Source of the DNA: Poecilobothrus nobilitatus
Taxonomy: Eukaryota; Arthropoda; Insecta; Diptera; Dolichopodidae
Assembly: GCA_947095535.1 (NCBI GenBank)
Contig: OX352773.1
Span: 28,913,398 to 28,977,397, forward strand
Direction of reading: 5' to 3'
Length of the DNA stretch: 64,000 bases
The notes beneath the pieces were generated by a model. It had not been told where the DNA came from. It ran no database searches and saw nothing but the letters and a program-made list of their open reading frames with translations. This document shows positions 1-13,460 of the stretch, piece by piece. The position numbers were made by a program, and so were the translations under genes. How positions within the stretch are numbered: position 1 is the stretch's first letter; every line of letters starts with the position of its first letter.

Positions 1-2391
1 CGTTCCGTAATATTTTAAGAATATTTTTAACGATTAATTTGCTTTTTTTATTTATCGAATTTTATTCCTCTTGATCATCTCTAAATATAGCCGGAAAAGG
101 ACCAAAATTAAAGTTTTTATGTACATATAATGTTAAAAGTATTTGTAGTGCACTAAGTACGAGATAAGTCTCTCACTGAAAATCAGTCAGAATGACAAAC
201 CTATATATAATTTACTTGTAAATCTCTTGATTTATAATTATGTACTTTTTGAAATAATAACTCTCGACAAAATTACTTCAATGGTTAGATTTTAATTTAA
301 CAATTTTTTTTTTTTAATCTTAATTGCAAAAAATTTTTCTCTAAACTCTAATTAAAGAATATACACTTTTACTGTGACCTTAATATACTGTCCAATCTGT
401 TATCATTAGAATAAGTGAAAGTTAAAACACACGTGTTCACAACTTTATGTGGTCTTTACATAATGTTTTTTTGTTTTTTTCTTTTTTGTTGTGTTAAAAG
501 AAAATAAAGTCATTGTTGTAATAAAAATAACTAAAAACAAAAACAAGAAAATAAAAAACCATATCATATAAAAAAAAAAAAAAATTAGTTAATTACACTT
601 CCTTAACGACAAACATATTCGTTTTACTTTAGTCTTATAACTGTTATTTTTACCTAACAAATAATTTTATTATACAGATAATAGTAATAACTTACTGTTA
701 TCATATTGGTCTAACCTATCTCTTCTCATTTATGTGTTAAATTGTACCACATGCAAAAAAAAAAAAAAAAACAGGAACAAAAAACAAACAATTCAACAAA
801 AAACAAGAAATTAATAAAAAATAAAAAAATAAAACTGTTTGTAATGTAAAGTAATGGTAAGTAGGTTCGTTATACTTATATTTGTTTAATATAAGAAAGA
901 AAAAACAAACAAAAAAAATAAAAAAAAACATTCACAAAAATTTAATTATATTGTTTTATGGCACAACCATAATAATACCGTTTCCTTTTATTCTTTTTAT
1001 TATTATCTTCTTTTTTTTTTATTTTTGTATTTTTTTTTTTTTTTTACAAAGTTCTTTAAAATAAAATTCCCGAAAAAAAAAATAAACAGTAAAAAAAAAA
1101 CGAAAAGTTCTAAAAAGAGTTTTGTATTTAATTTTATTTTTTATATTTTTCTAATTTTCATTTCATATTTCTGTTATATATTCTATTTTCTTTTTCATTA
1201 TAATTTTTCATCTTTTTGTTTTTCTTTATTTTTTTTTCTTTAATTTTTTTTTATTTTTTTTTGGCAATAACAATAATTTCCGTTGCTTTATGAAAAACAA
1301 AAATACACTGTAAACAAAAAAAAAATAAATGAAAAAGAAAAAGAAAAGAAACAAGAGAAAAGAAAATTAGCGGTACAGTAGCGGTTAAAGAGCAGAATTT
1401 TCACTTCATTAATTTCTCAAGGACTTTCAAGTATAACACTTAAGATAACTTTTGTAAATATGTATTAATATATTTTTATATGTATTATAATATATCAGCT
1501 ATAAGTATGTAAATATGTATATATTTCTCTTATTTTATTTTCTATATAAATTCTATTCTCTCGTTTCTTTATACATTTATTCACAGAGTATTATATACTT
1601 ATGTATGCATATAGTGCATAAAAGTATGTGTGTATAATAAAATGTAAGTGAGAAAATAAAAGTTTTTTGAAAACTCTTCTTCAAAAACAGCTAGCGTATA
1701 AGTTTTTTTTTTTTTTTTTTACACAATAATAAGTAATATAACTGTCAAGTGGAATATATATATATTTAAATATATATACATAGATATACATAATATATAA
1801 GAAAAAAAAAATAAATAAAATAAAATAAATGCCATCAAGCACATAATTTTTATTGTAATAATTTTATGACAGTTACAGTAAATACTTATATACAAAACAA
1901 AAAAGAAAAATTAAAATAATAAAATAACAATAATTAAAAATTAAAATAAGAAATAAAATTAAAATTGAAAATAAAAAAAAAAAAATTAACTGTAATTATT
2001 GTAAAGAATTTTCATAGAAATTTATTCTATTCAAACTTTTCACTGTTTTAAATGAAAAATTTCAAATAAAAACAAAAAATAAAATTTAAACTCTTATAAA
2101 CTTTTCAATATTAAATTAGTGGAACGAAAATAAAACAAAAACAAAACACAAAAAAAAAACAATTAAAGTTATAAAAAAAAAATAAAAAAAAACAAAGTTT
2201 TGATTATGAAGATGAACACCTTAAAAATATAAAATTTATGTAAATTAATTAAGATGTTGAAAAATGTTATTAGTGTAATTAGTTTTAAATATATAAGTTT
2301 ACTGTCTGAACTACATCATACTTATTTACTTAAATGTTTGTTACAGTTTTTTTTTTGTTATTTTTTTTTTTTTTTGTTAGATAGATATATA
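1..2391. other. AT-rich non-coding stretch
   Basis: Long A/T homopolymers and short TA-rich tracts; the only open frames are Phe/Lys/Ile low-complexity. No gene or element recognised. Confidence 0.6.
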
Positions 2392-3045
2392 CAGAGTGAT
2401 TCACAAGTAAGTGCCTTGACATATACTACCCTGTAGGAAAACCCTGAGGACAAAATTTATGTATGAGGGCTAAGATATGGGTCCAATAGTTTTAGAACTA
2501 TAGGGTATTAAAGAAGATTTGGGGCTGTTTTCTTTGTTTTGATTAAAATACCCATAACTTCTGTTCAGTATAAAAGAAGTTAACTTATAAGTAGTTTATG
2601 TTTCGTCTTATCTCCTGAAAGGTAAAAGATAATTCAACGTATCGTACATTAAATTAAAGCTTGAAAAGACGGCTATTAGAATATTTTAACACATATATAT
2701 ATATTTTTTTTTTGAATTAAGTGACAGTCAAAATGACATTATTTATTAAATTTAAAATTTTTAACTTTAAAACGTTTTAGGGCAAAACCTAAAAAAAAAC
2801 GAGATTTAAGACTAATACATTTAAGAAAGCTACTTTCTCATTCTATCAAAATGCCAAAATCTTGTTCGAAGCAGAAGTTATGGGTATTTTAATCAAAACA
2901 AAGAAAACAGCCCCAAAATTTCTTTAATCGCCCTATAGTTCTAAAACTATTGGATTCATAACTTAGCCCCTATACAAAAATTTTATCCTCACGGTATTTC
3001 CTACAGGGTGGTATATGTCATTGCACTTACTTGGGAATCACCCTG
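2392..3045. mobile_element. Long-TIR MITE, Tc1/mariner-like
   Basis: 654 bp bounded by cagagtgattc on the left and its inverse gaatcaccctg on the right, each next to TA (2390-2391 and 3046-3047), the target site of Tc1/mariner elements. The inverted arms are about 180 bp (2392-2573 and 2872-3045) and stay clearly complementary throughout, including a near-perfect block around 2520-2573. The interior has no transposase frame, so this is a non-autonomous copy. Family placement rests on TA flanks and terminal sequence only. Confidence 0.75.
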
Positions 3046-4149
3046 TATATATGTATAACAGAAAATTCGATATTATAATAGAATTTTTAATTATATTTTA
3101 TAGAAATCTAAATAAGTTTAAAAAATTTTTTTTTATTTTGCAAATTTTATTCTAACATAAAAACTTTTTCAAATTAGAGTGTCAGAATTATTACAAACCT
3201 AATAATATTAAGGCTAACTTTGTGATCAAAAATAATTAATTTAGTTCTCCTTATTTGTTCGATTTGAAAATGAAATTTTTGTTTTATCATACAAAATTTA
3301 TTTATTATCCAAAGTATTAAGATATTTTTTTTTATACTTTTCAGATTGAGATTTCTTTTTTACAAAGACTTAATTTGTATAGCTGTAATTTAATGAAATA
3401 CAAAACTATTACAAATGATTAATGAATAACATGAAAATTAAAAAAATCAAAAATCTCTTTTTCTCACATTACCTATCGAATTGTGAATATCGGCGATCAT
3501 GAATTTGCTTTATACTATTTGCTTTATTACTACTATTTTATTGATGATTCCAGCGTATTTAAAACTTTCCAAATATAACATTTAATAAATCTGACTTTTA
3601 TGTTCAGATTGAAGTTACGACTGCTAAGTATTTTTTTATATTTACAAATAACGTAGTCCTCAGATCAGCTCTAATTTGTCAACTTATTTGCTTTGATGAT
3701 CTCCAGTCTTGACTAAATCAACACCCGAGATATCTAATTTTTTGAGCTTTCTTCAAGTGTTATTTAAATATTGCGGTAAAAATTGCGCCTTCTTACAATC
3801 ATATATTTTGTTTCTAATGTATATACATATATTCAAACCTAACCTTTAATTTGTATATTGATTAACATTTTTTATGAGTTTTTGTAATACCTCCAGTCTG
3901 TCTATAATTAAAGTAGTGCCGTCGGCGTAATGATTTTTTTTTGTTTGAACATTGTTTATCTTAATAAGTACCCTTGTTAATATTTGTAAGAGCTTCATGA
4001 AATATGTAAAAAAAAAACAACCATTAACATTAAAATTACTAAATTTACCAATTATATTCCAATAATTATTAATTATCTTTTCGTAATATCTATCAAACTG
4101 AAGAGTTTTAATTTTACTGTGTTATCTTTATTTACATATGAAACATATG
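3046..4149. other. AT-rich non-coding stretch
   Basis: No gene or repeat recognised. Confidence 0.5.
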
Positions 4150-4422
4150 GCAGCACGAAAAAAGTCCCCAAAACAAAAATGAAAAAAATTCCCAATTTTA
4201 CATATTATGCAAAAACTTCGCAAAATAAAATTTTTATAAAAGTCCCCAAATTTACATAACCATAAAACAACCCGAAAATTTCAAACAAATTTCAAACTAA
4301 TTTTGCGTCCCCAATTTTTTACAATTTTGTGGACTTTTTATATATGCAAAAAGTACCGAAAGTTTCATACAAATTTTGGGGACTTTTTTCATTTTTGGTT
4401 TTGGGAACTTTTTTCATGCATC
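4150..4422. mobile_element. Short palindromic MITE
   Basis: About 270 bp. Left end gcacgaaaaaagtccccaaa pairs with right end inverse gcatgaaaaaagttcccaaa; arms of about 40 bp. The core repeats the same words (aaagtcccc, gggactttt) in both orientations. No coding capacity. No convincing target-site duplication, so the superfamily is open. Confidence 0.6.
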
Positions 4423-5701
4423 CGAAAAATATATCACTATATCTTATCTATTTCATAGATAATTTTAATGATAAATTCTATATTCATATATAAAGATTAT
4501 GACAAATTCTGACATTCTTAAATAATAAATTTAATAACCAAGTCTCATGAAAACTTTAATAAAACATAAATAATATTTAATAATATAAAACTGAAATTTT
4601 GAATGCTTCTAAGCAATTTACAATAACTCTTTCAAAATATTTTAACATATAAATGGATTGATTATCATTACAATTTTGCAAAAATAAAATGTATTTTAAA
4701 TACAAAACTTAGATTTTCATCTGATACTTCATAATGAAATTTTAAATTCGAATTGCAACAAAAATAAAAATGATTTGTTTTAATTATTTTTTTTTTTTTT
4801 TAAATCTTATCAATATTGCATTTACATTTTAGCCAGCTGTTAACAATGAGTACGTATGTTTAGTAATAATTCTACATCATTATTTTACTATTACAAGGAT
4901 ATTCAATATAAAAAATAAATGTTTTACAATATCCTTAGAAAATCTTATTCTAATGTATAACACAAATTTTATTTCTTTATTATATGTATATATACATATA
5001 TATATAGATATATAATTAATATGTATCATACACTTTTCACCTTTTTTATTATATTACTAATTTTCATCAATTTTCTAAATTTTTTCTTTTCATTATTTTT
5101 CTTTTTTTCAACAATTATTTTTCTGAACCCTAAACAATATACAAAAAACATTGTGTTTTATTTGATAACAGTTATCACAACATAATTTCTTACAACCAAC
5201 CCTCTGGTTGCTATTCATTTTCTTTTTAGTCTAATAAATCATCAATTGAGTTACATATCTAATACTATCTCACAACAGATACGTTACATTTATATATATA
5301 CATAAATATTTCTTATAACATAATACATAACATAAATATAAATATATTTATATTCGAATGTAGGTTATATGCATATGTAAGTTAGTCAAAATATACATAC
5401 GTACATACATAATATAATCATTATAAGTTAAGAAATCACTTTCGAAACAATTCAGAATCCACTTGACTTGATACTTACTTACAAAACAAAAATAAAAAAC
5501 AAAAAATTAAATAAGAGTGATTTAAAAAAATGTTGTATTAGAATTAAGTACAGTAAAAGAAAATGAAATGTAATAACATATGATTAAAAAACAACAAAAA
5601 TTAAACTGAGATTATCTTCTAAAAATAAAAAAAATAAAGTTCAAATTTAAATGATTCAATAGCATAGCCATAGCAATTTAAAATGATAATATGCCAAGAT
5701 A

Positions 5702-5738
<37 letters not shown>

Positions 5739-5894
5739 GTTAGGATATTTTAAAAAACTAATAATATTATAAATTTTGAACTTTCTTTCCAACAATACTA
5801 TTTTTTATTGTTCCTTTTCATTCATATAAGAAGAATAGAGATTAGAACTTATTTGACGTAACTTCAGTTTCTTTAATATATTAATTTTCACTTA
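4423..5894. other. AT-rich non-coding stretch with (TA)n
   Basis: Includes a (TA)n microsatellite at 5707-5732. Nothing else recognised. Confidence 0.5.
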
Positions 5895-5960
5895 GTCGTT
5901 GGTTACTCAGCTATAGCTGTATCTGTAGTCGTTGATTGCTCAGCTGTAGCTGTATATGTA
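5895..5960. repeat. 33-bp tandem duplication
   Basis: Two adjacent 33-bp units (5895-5927, 5928-5960), each starting gtcgttg and ending gctgta followed by t(c/a)tgta, with four mismatches. Contains agctatagct / agctgtagct palindromic words. Confidence 0.85.
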
Positions 5961-6102
5961 TTGTACAAAATTATGAAACTCACATATTATATTTGTCCAC
6001 CATCTATTATCTAAGACCGGAATTATTTATTTTCTCAATTATTTTATATTTAAGATAATAATTATTACGGTATAAAGTATCACGATATATATTCCTAATA
6101 TT

Positions 6103-6182
6103 GGATTTGACCTGACCGAAATTTAAATCTGAGATCTTTTGATATCGGTAACTTGATAACTATACCATTAGTCAGATAAACA
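6103..6182 (-). repeat. Degenerate tRNA-like (SINE head?) sequence
   Basis: On the minus strand, taatggtatagttatcaag resembles a tRNA box A and D-loop, followed about 45 bases later by a degraded box B. Probably an old tRNA-derived SINE head; weak by itself. Confidence 0.3.
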
Positions 6183-9100
6183 ACAAGAACATTATAAATT
6201 ATGATAAATATATATTAGATAATATCTTACATTACAAAATAAAATATCAGTTCCATTATATTTTGGCATCTAAATAATTTGAAGTTAAAATATTCACTTT
6301 AAAAAATCTTTATTTTAAAAATTCATTGATTAAAATTAAAAAAATCTATTAAATAAACATATTTATTCGATAATCAAAATTCATTAAAAAATTTTTTATT
6401 AAAATGTCAAGAACAAATATTTCTCCGATTATAATACTTTTCTTATATTGTTCAAGAAAAAAAAAAAAAATTAAGAAAGAAAAACCATGATTTGAGAAAA
6501 AAGAGAAGAAATAAATATTTTCTAAATTGCGGTCAGATGTAACTTTTTTTTTTATGATGTTTAATGATTTTATTTTTTTTTTTTTTTGCTTCGATACATT
6601 TCAACTTTGAAAATCCCGTCAAAAGTACTTGTTGTGCTTTGTTTTTTTTTTTTTTCGTTTTTTTGCTTCTTTAGTAAAAATTTCTAGTTATTATTTTGCC
6701 TATACACTAAAAAATAAAAATATAATTGACTTTTGTTATACATGTTGAATAACAACAAAAATTAAAACCATTTGTTTTGTTTTTGTTTTTTATATTCCAT
6801 ATAAATTTCCATTTACCATCATATAACCACAATATTGATCAGAAAATAATCATCAATAAATATACATTCTTCAAATAATGAGTTGTAAATCATTACTAGA
6901 ATATCGTCAGTAACAGTAACAACATAAACAACAATTTGTAAATGTTTCTACTTAATTCAGTTCCAACTGGGTGCAAAATTCACATCATAAAGGTAACAAA
7001 CCAAAAACTAATTTGTGTCAGATACAAAACATTTAGTTTTGATTTTTTTACTTTCTCTCCTTTTTTTTGTTCTTGTTTTTTTTTTACTTATTTTTTTTTT
7101 TTTTGTTAGTTATTTTTAATATTGATTGATATTGATAACTAGAATACTTTTTCATTTTTTTTTTTTTTATGTTGGTATAGATTCTATTCTTCAATAAGAA
7201 ATTTAAGTTCTAAGAAAAAATAACATAAAATTTAATGGAACTTTACTTTTTAGTCAAAAAGGAAAATAAAAAAAATTTTGCAGCATAAGGATAATAATGT
7301 AACATTTTAACAAAAAATTTTAAATTTTAGTAAATTTTAATTAATTCTACCACCTTTCGAAAAAGAGTTTCTATATTAATGAATATGATTTTTAAGGATT
7401 TTTTTTTTGTTTGATTACATAATATGGAGTTGTAAACCTATGATATATAGGTTGGCGATTTTTAAAATTCTTAAAATAAAAACTATTAAAAGTTTTTAGA
7501 AAAAAAAAAAATTAAAATAATGTTTGAGTGTCCTTAGGGCATCTGTACCATTCTATGTAGAAGTTCATGATCGAAATATTTTTTAATTTTTATTTTATTC
7601 TTGTCTAATTTATGACATTTATTTGCACAACTGAGAGAAAAAAAAAAAAAATAATAATTCTTCAGACACATTTACAATTTATGATAATTGAAATCCTTAA
7701 ATTTTATGTCAAATGACATTAAAATGAAATTTTCCGAATATATATAAATTTTTATTTAAAAGTTTTTCTATTTTAAACTTTCCTTAAAATATCTTCGAAA
7801 TTATTACAAACAAAAATATAAAATTTTTTAAAAATTATAGTATTGCTTTCCTTTTTTATCTTTCAGTATCAATTTATAAATATATCATATATCCTTAAAT
7901 TTATTCCATTTTTTTAGCATACAATATCGATACAGAATCAAATTTATATAGAACAAAATTAAACCAGTATATTTTCATTAAAATATCCAGGAAAAAAGGA
8001 TAATAAAAACAGTACAACAATCATTCAACAAATATTAATACTTTGACTTATTTTATGACCGTGAACATGTAGCATTTCATCAATAATCAATATTTATAAT
8101 GGTATTCATTTTTTCCCTTGATTTATAAACAAAAATACAACAAAAAATCAGTTCATTGATAACTAAGTAAAAACTACTGTAAAATACACTTGTATTAGTA
8201 TACACACACACACACACACATAACTATAATTCTCGAACATATTCGTCTTCAACAGTGTCATTCTTCATTAAGCCCAATATGTCGTGTATATATTATAGTC
8301 TTCAAAACGATAAAATAGGATATAATGAAAATATCTTTTTCGTTTTTATATTAATTTAGTTTTCTTGTTTTCCCAAAATACTGGAATGGAAATATTCCTC
8401 TTTTTCATTTCATAACCGTTATGAACAAAAGAATACAATAATGGAACCAGAACAAGCAAATATAATGAAAATAAATAGCTTGAAACGACGACACCTATAA
8501 TAATAATGGATTTTGATAAGATCTCGCAAAAAATTTTCCTCCTCGATTTTTATCTGCCGTCAACTACAACACTTTTCAAATTCCTGTTAAATTTTGATAT
8601 GATACCTACTAAAATACTTTAGAGTTCCACTACTAATTCTTGTACGGTGATAAAATTCACAAAGATTGATTTAGCCACATTTTCTTTTTGCAACATGTGT
8701 TTTTATTGGTAGACGTGTTAGTTAACGTGTTGGAAGACGTGTCAGTTTTTAGGTTTTTTTCTTTGTAAACGAAACTAAATTTAACAGATGGTCTAAAGAA
8801 TACCTCAGCTATTGTGATATAGGAACATCTATATGGCATAGACTTCTAGAGTTTTGTCTTGTCTTGTCTTGCAATTCAAAGCTAGTTTATTGTTAATGAT
8901 ACCGATTTTCAAAATAATTTGAAAATCCGTTTTACATTAAGATATATGTATCTAAAATTTTAAAATAATTACAAAATCTAAATACCAGATTATACAAATA
9001 AATATTATTCAGAAAATTAATTTACACCACTGGAAATGTATTAAATACATGATGGAAAATATTTTTTTGCTTTCGTAATATTTGATATTATGTCCGATGG

Positions 9101-10989
9101 GAGCGATTTTTTTTTTTTTTAAACAAAGAAAAACTATTAAAATTTATTCCTATTGGAATTATTGAGAAACACTAATGGATACATGAACATAAAGAAAAAC
9201 AAGAAACAGGATATAAATACAAACAAAACCAAAAACAAAAAGCAAAAGCGTATGTATAAAAACAATATGATGAAAATGATGATTATGATGAATCGAGTTT
9301 TATCAGCTTCAGTTCAGTATTTATAACATTAAGAGTTATTTTTAACTTTTCATCTATTCATCCATCCACCTATCCAACCATATTATGTATCAACCAACAC
9401 CTATATGTTTGAAGATTTTAATAGAAAAGAACCAAACAAAAAAAAAAAAAAAATTAATGAAAATTCAAGACAAAAAAAAAAAAAAATTTTACTCAGATTC
9501 ATTCCACTAATATTCTTTACCGTGCCATATACAATACCGTTAACACAAACAAAAATTATTAAAATAACACTAAAAAACAAAACTGATGGATATCTATTGT
9601 GAATGAATTGAAAAGAGATATCCAAACAGGAATAATGTAGGTCAAGATGTTTTATAATACGGTTACAGTATCAAAAAAAAAAAGAAACAGAACATAATAA
9701 TCGTAGTAAAAAATATTATGTAATAGTTTTTTTTTTTCGTATTGTTATTTTTCTTATTATTTTGATTTTAACGTTTCTTTTTTATGTTTCAGGAATTTTC
9801 AAATTGATAGCAATCAAGTAAAAATGACTATATGAAGCGGAACTCAGTAAAAAAAAAATAAATAGGAAAAATCTTTTCGTCCTTTATTTTTATGTTATTT
9901 TTTCTTATTTTTTTTTTTTTTGTTTTTATTTTGGGGAAAGAAATGTATTCTCCTGGTATTGGATAGGATAGATAATAATGATGTTACCCTTTAGTTAAAA
10001 AAAAAAAATCATAAAAAAAAAAAAAGAAAAAATAATAGTTATACAAGAAACAGAAGTAATAGCAATAGTAGTAGTAAAAAAAGGAAAAAGGGTTATTGAT
10101 AATTTAATGTAATCAGTCTTTTTTTTTCCTCTCCTTTCTTTTAATCTTTTCGATTTATTGTGTTATATTTTAAATACGATTTCTCATAAAAAAAAAAAAT
10201 AAAAATAAAAGGGTAACAACAAGGAAACACTTTTAAAGAGGAACCATTATAAAAGGAAAAAATAAATATCTGTAATTTAGTAAATCCACTTCAATTTTTT
10301 GTTTTGTCAAAACTTTTATAAAATTGTTTCCGTCATTGTTTTCAAAAAAATAAAAATAAAAAAAAAAAGAGATTGGAAAAAAAATACAAAAGTTTTCAAT
10401 CAAATAGTTTTTAACTCTTTATTTTTTTTTTTTCAAATTCCTTCATTTGGGTTTTCAGACTTTATTTAGATCTTTTTGTCCAAAGTTTTTTTAATGAGTT
10501 TAAAAGAAACACAAAAAAACAAAAAATAAAAATTTTAAATTCTTTTTCAAACACCATTAGAATCTTTTCAACACAACTTTTAATTATTGATATAATTTAT
10601 CTTTTTATATGTATATATATATATATATATGTATATAAAATTCTATATTATTATCCTACTATGTTAATTACCGACAAATGATAAATAAATTATTAAAAAT
10701 AGATGTGGCATTCAAAAAATAATCATTAATTTTTAATAATGGATTTCAATTTATAATACAAAACTTTTGTAAAAGACTATAATATTGTGGAAATGATATT
10801 GATTAGATTCGAATTCAGTCTTCTTTTTAAATGAATCCTTCTATTTCTTTGTTCAGAATGTACTGACAAACTAAAAAGACAAGCAATAATATCCTTATTG
10901 TTTTCATTAAAATACAATAAATATTCAACCATTTTTGTAGTAAATTTATGATGCGATGAGATGTTCTAGGCGGGAGCACTCCAGTTGAT
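6183..10989. other. AT-rich non-coding stretch with (CA)n
   Basis: A (CA)n microsatellite at 8202-8220 and a (TA)n run near 10614-10630; several poly-A/T runs. Open frames here are low-complexity. No gene recognised. Confidence 0.5.
8202..8220. repeat. (CA)n microsatellite
   Basis: Uninterrupted acacac tract of 19 bases. Confidence 0.95.
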
Positions 10990-11465
10990 CTAAACCCATT
11001 TCTCAAAAACTCATTTTTCCATTTGAAATATTTATTGCAAAAAAAAAAAAAGTTATTTAGAGGGATTTAGAGTTGGTTAGAAAATCAGAGTTATAAGCCT
11101 TTTACAGAATATATATAACTGAAAAATAGTTAAATGAAATACATTCAAATAACATACAGACAAATACAAATACAGTTAAATAACATACAATTGTTAAATT
11201 AAATATAGTTTAGACCAACAAAAGCTACCCTACTATATGAACAACAACAAAAGTACCATCTACAAACATTTAATGCCAAATCTCCCATTTTCTAAGCATA
11301 ATTTATGCTAAATGTCATATTTGTCAACAAAATTTTATACGAAGTATCCCATTATTATAAATGGGATTTTGCTAAATACCTTTTTATGTTAACTGCTTTT
11401 ATGGTTAAAGTCTTTTTAGGTTAACTTTTTTTATACCAAACAGCTTTTTGAGAAATGAATTTATC
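10990..11465. mobile_element. Possible small TIR or fold-back element
   Basis: Left atttctcaaaaactc (about 10997-11011) is inverted as ctttttgagaaatgaat at 11443-11459. The interior has nested palindromes at 11298-11315 (aagcataatttatgctaa) and 11346-11369 (tcccatt..aatggga), plus a piece of the 95-bp module seen near 33.7 and 37 kb. No coding capacity. Confidence 0.4.
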
Positions 11466-13412
11466 GTAATTCTTACAGTAGAGTCAGAGTTCTAAGGACT
11501 TTTCGGTATAGACAAAAAAAAGTTCTCAATAATTTCATATAAACAAAAGTAGATAGACTATAGTCATGCAGCACAAGTAATTTTTTTTTTTAATTAAAAT
11601 TTAAATCAAACTTCTTCTGAATCTAGTTCTCTAATATAAGTTCTAGTATTTAAAATCTTTTTTTTTCAAATTTTAATAAAGCTTTACTTTTTTGCATTTA
11701 ACTTCCAAACATTTTGCAAGATAAGTCCCATTAGCAGAATTTGTAAGAGAATTTTTGTAAATAATTTTACTAAACTTGTCTTAGTTATCTTTTATTAAAT
11801 GCCATAAAAATCAATAGACTTTTAGTATTTATTCAGTACAACAGTCATAGGACTATATTAGCCGAATTCGTTTGATGTCCAGTCCTATTGATAGTTCAAT
11901 AGATATTATCTATAAAAATAAAAAATAAATTTTTCTTAAAATTTTTCAGGAATCATAAAAAAACAAAAAAAAAAAACAACAACAAAACTTAATTAAATAT
12001 TACCCAATTTTAATAATCAATTTTTGTTTTGGGTCCTTTTTCCAATATTATTAATCATGATAATGACACACCTGTACAAAATATTAAAAATAAAACTTTA
12101 CTTAAATATTAAAATAAAACAGAAACAAAAACTTATAAAAAGTAATTAAATAACCACTGAACTGACCATTTAAATCTTTTTTTTTTAACCATTTTTAGCC
12201 TCGAGTATACATTTTATATTTTTATGTCATAGATATATATCTTTGAATCTGTATAATATCTCTAAGATCTTCTGTATAGATTATGAAAAAAAAATAAATA
12301 AAATTTATAGAAATTTAACAGAAAATAAAAATAAATAAAATAAAAAAAAAAATCCCCAACAATTAACCAATATTGACAGGAATTTATACCTAATTAGATA
12401 TTTAGGAAATTAAGAGGAAAACATTAAAACTTTTTCCTCTTGCTTTAATTTTTTTTTTTTTTTTATTTTATTTTTTTACTTCCGAACCACTAAAGGATAA
12501 TTTTTTTAATTTGTTTTGTTTTTTTTATTTTCACTTGTTATTTTTTTTTTTTATTGTTTTATTTAACATTTTTTTTTTTATACCACTAAAGCCTCTATTA
12601 TAATTGGTTTAATTATGACAAAAACAAATGGTTACTAATTGATATAGACAGCAGCTGATGTTCTATTTTGATGTTATTACTATTTCTGGTATATATGAAT
12701 ATATATTGTTAGTGGTATTTTTACTACAAATATATATATGTATATATTTTTTTATTCTCTATAATTTTATTAATATCCTATTCGGTTTATCCCCCCCTCT
12801 AAATAATTATTATTTATCCCAAATGTATTATAATACAGTTGTATATCTAAATTCCTTTTTTTTGTTTTTTTTATTTTGTTTTTTTTTTTTGGTTTTAATG
12901 TATTGAAAATGTAATACCAAATATACCACCAAAATTCTAATGAAAAATGAAAAATAAAAATAAAATAAAAAAAAAAATCTGACTGGTATTGCATCAAAAA
13001 AAAAGTATCAACCAACAAATGAACCAACTAACCGATACCACTCATGATAAATAGATTTGAAAAGACTTATAGACTTGAATAAAAAAAAAAAACTAAAATC
13101 CAATAAAATAAAGAGAAAAAAAAAACCATCCTTAAAATAAATAAGTTAAAGTGGTTATTAAAGCTATTACTGTAAATGTACATAAGTATCCCACTTAATT
13201 ACACTATGTTTTTTAATCTATGCGTTCCTCTTGGTAATAGAAACAATTTTAATTTATTTCTTGTTTGAATATTAAACTAAAAGTAAGTAAAAAATATTTA
13301 AGAAGGTGTATTATAGAATTTTAAAAAAATTTTCATGAAACATCATCATGAATAAGGTAAACATTATTTCTTAAATTTGAAATGTCATATTTGATCATAT
13401 TTGATCATGGTT
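11466..13412. other. AT-rich non-coding stretch
   Basis: Homopolymer-rich; no gene recognised. Confidence 0.5.
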
Positions 13413-13460
13413 TTCACAGCGTATTTTATACGCTCTTGATCACTACGCCACCGAGGTCCC
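13413..13460 (-). repeat. tRNA-derived SINE, 5' head only
   Basis: On the minus strand the first 48 bases match the head of the full copy at 21631: gacctcggtgg, then the gcgtataaaatacgctgt hairpin. Box A is close to consensus. The copy stops before box B, so it is a 3'-truncated fragment. Confidence 0.7.

Noticed and set aside
882..1243. Small Phe/Lys-rich open frames in the left 48 kb
   Set aside because: They come from A/T homopolymers and have no protein-like composition.
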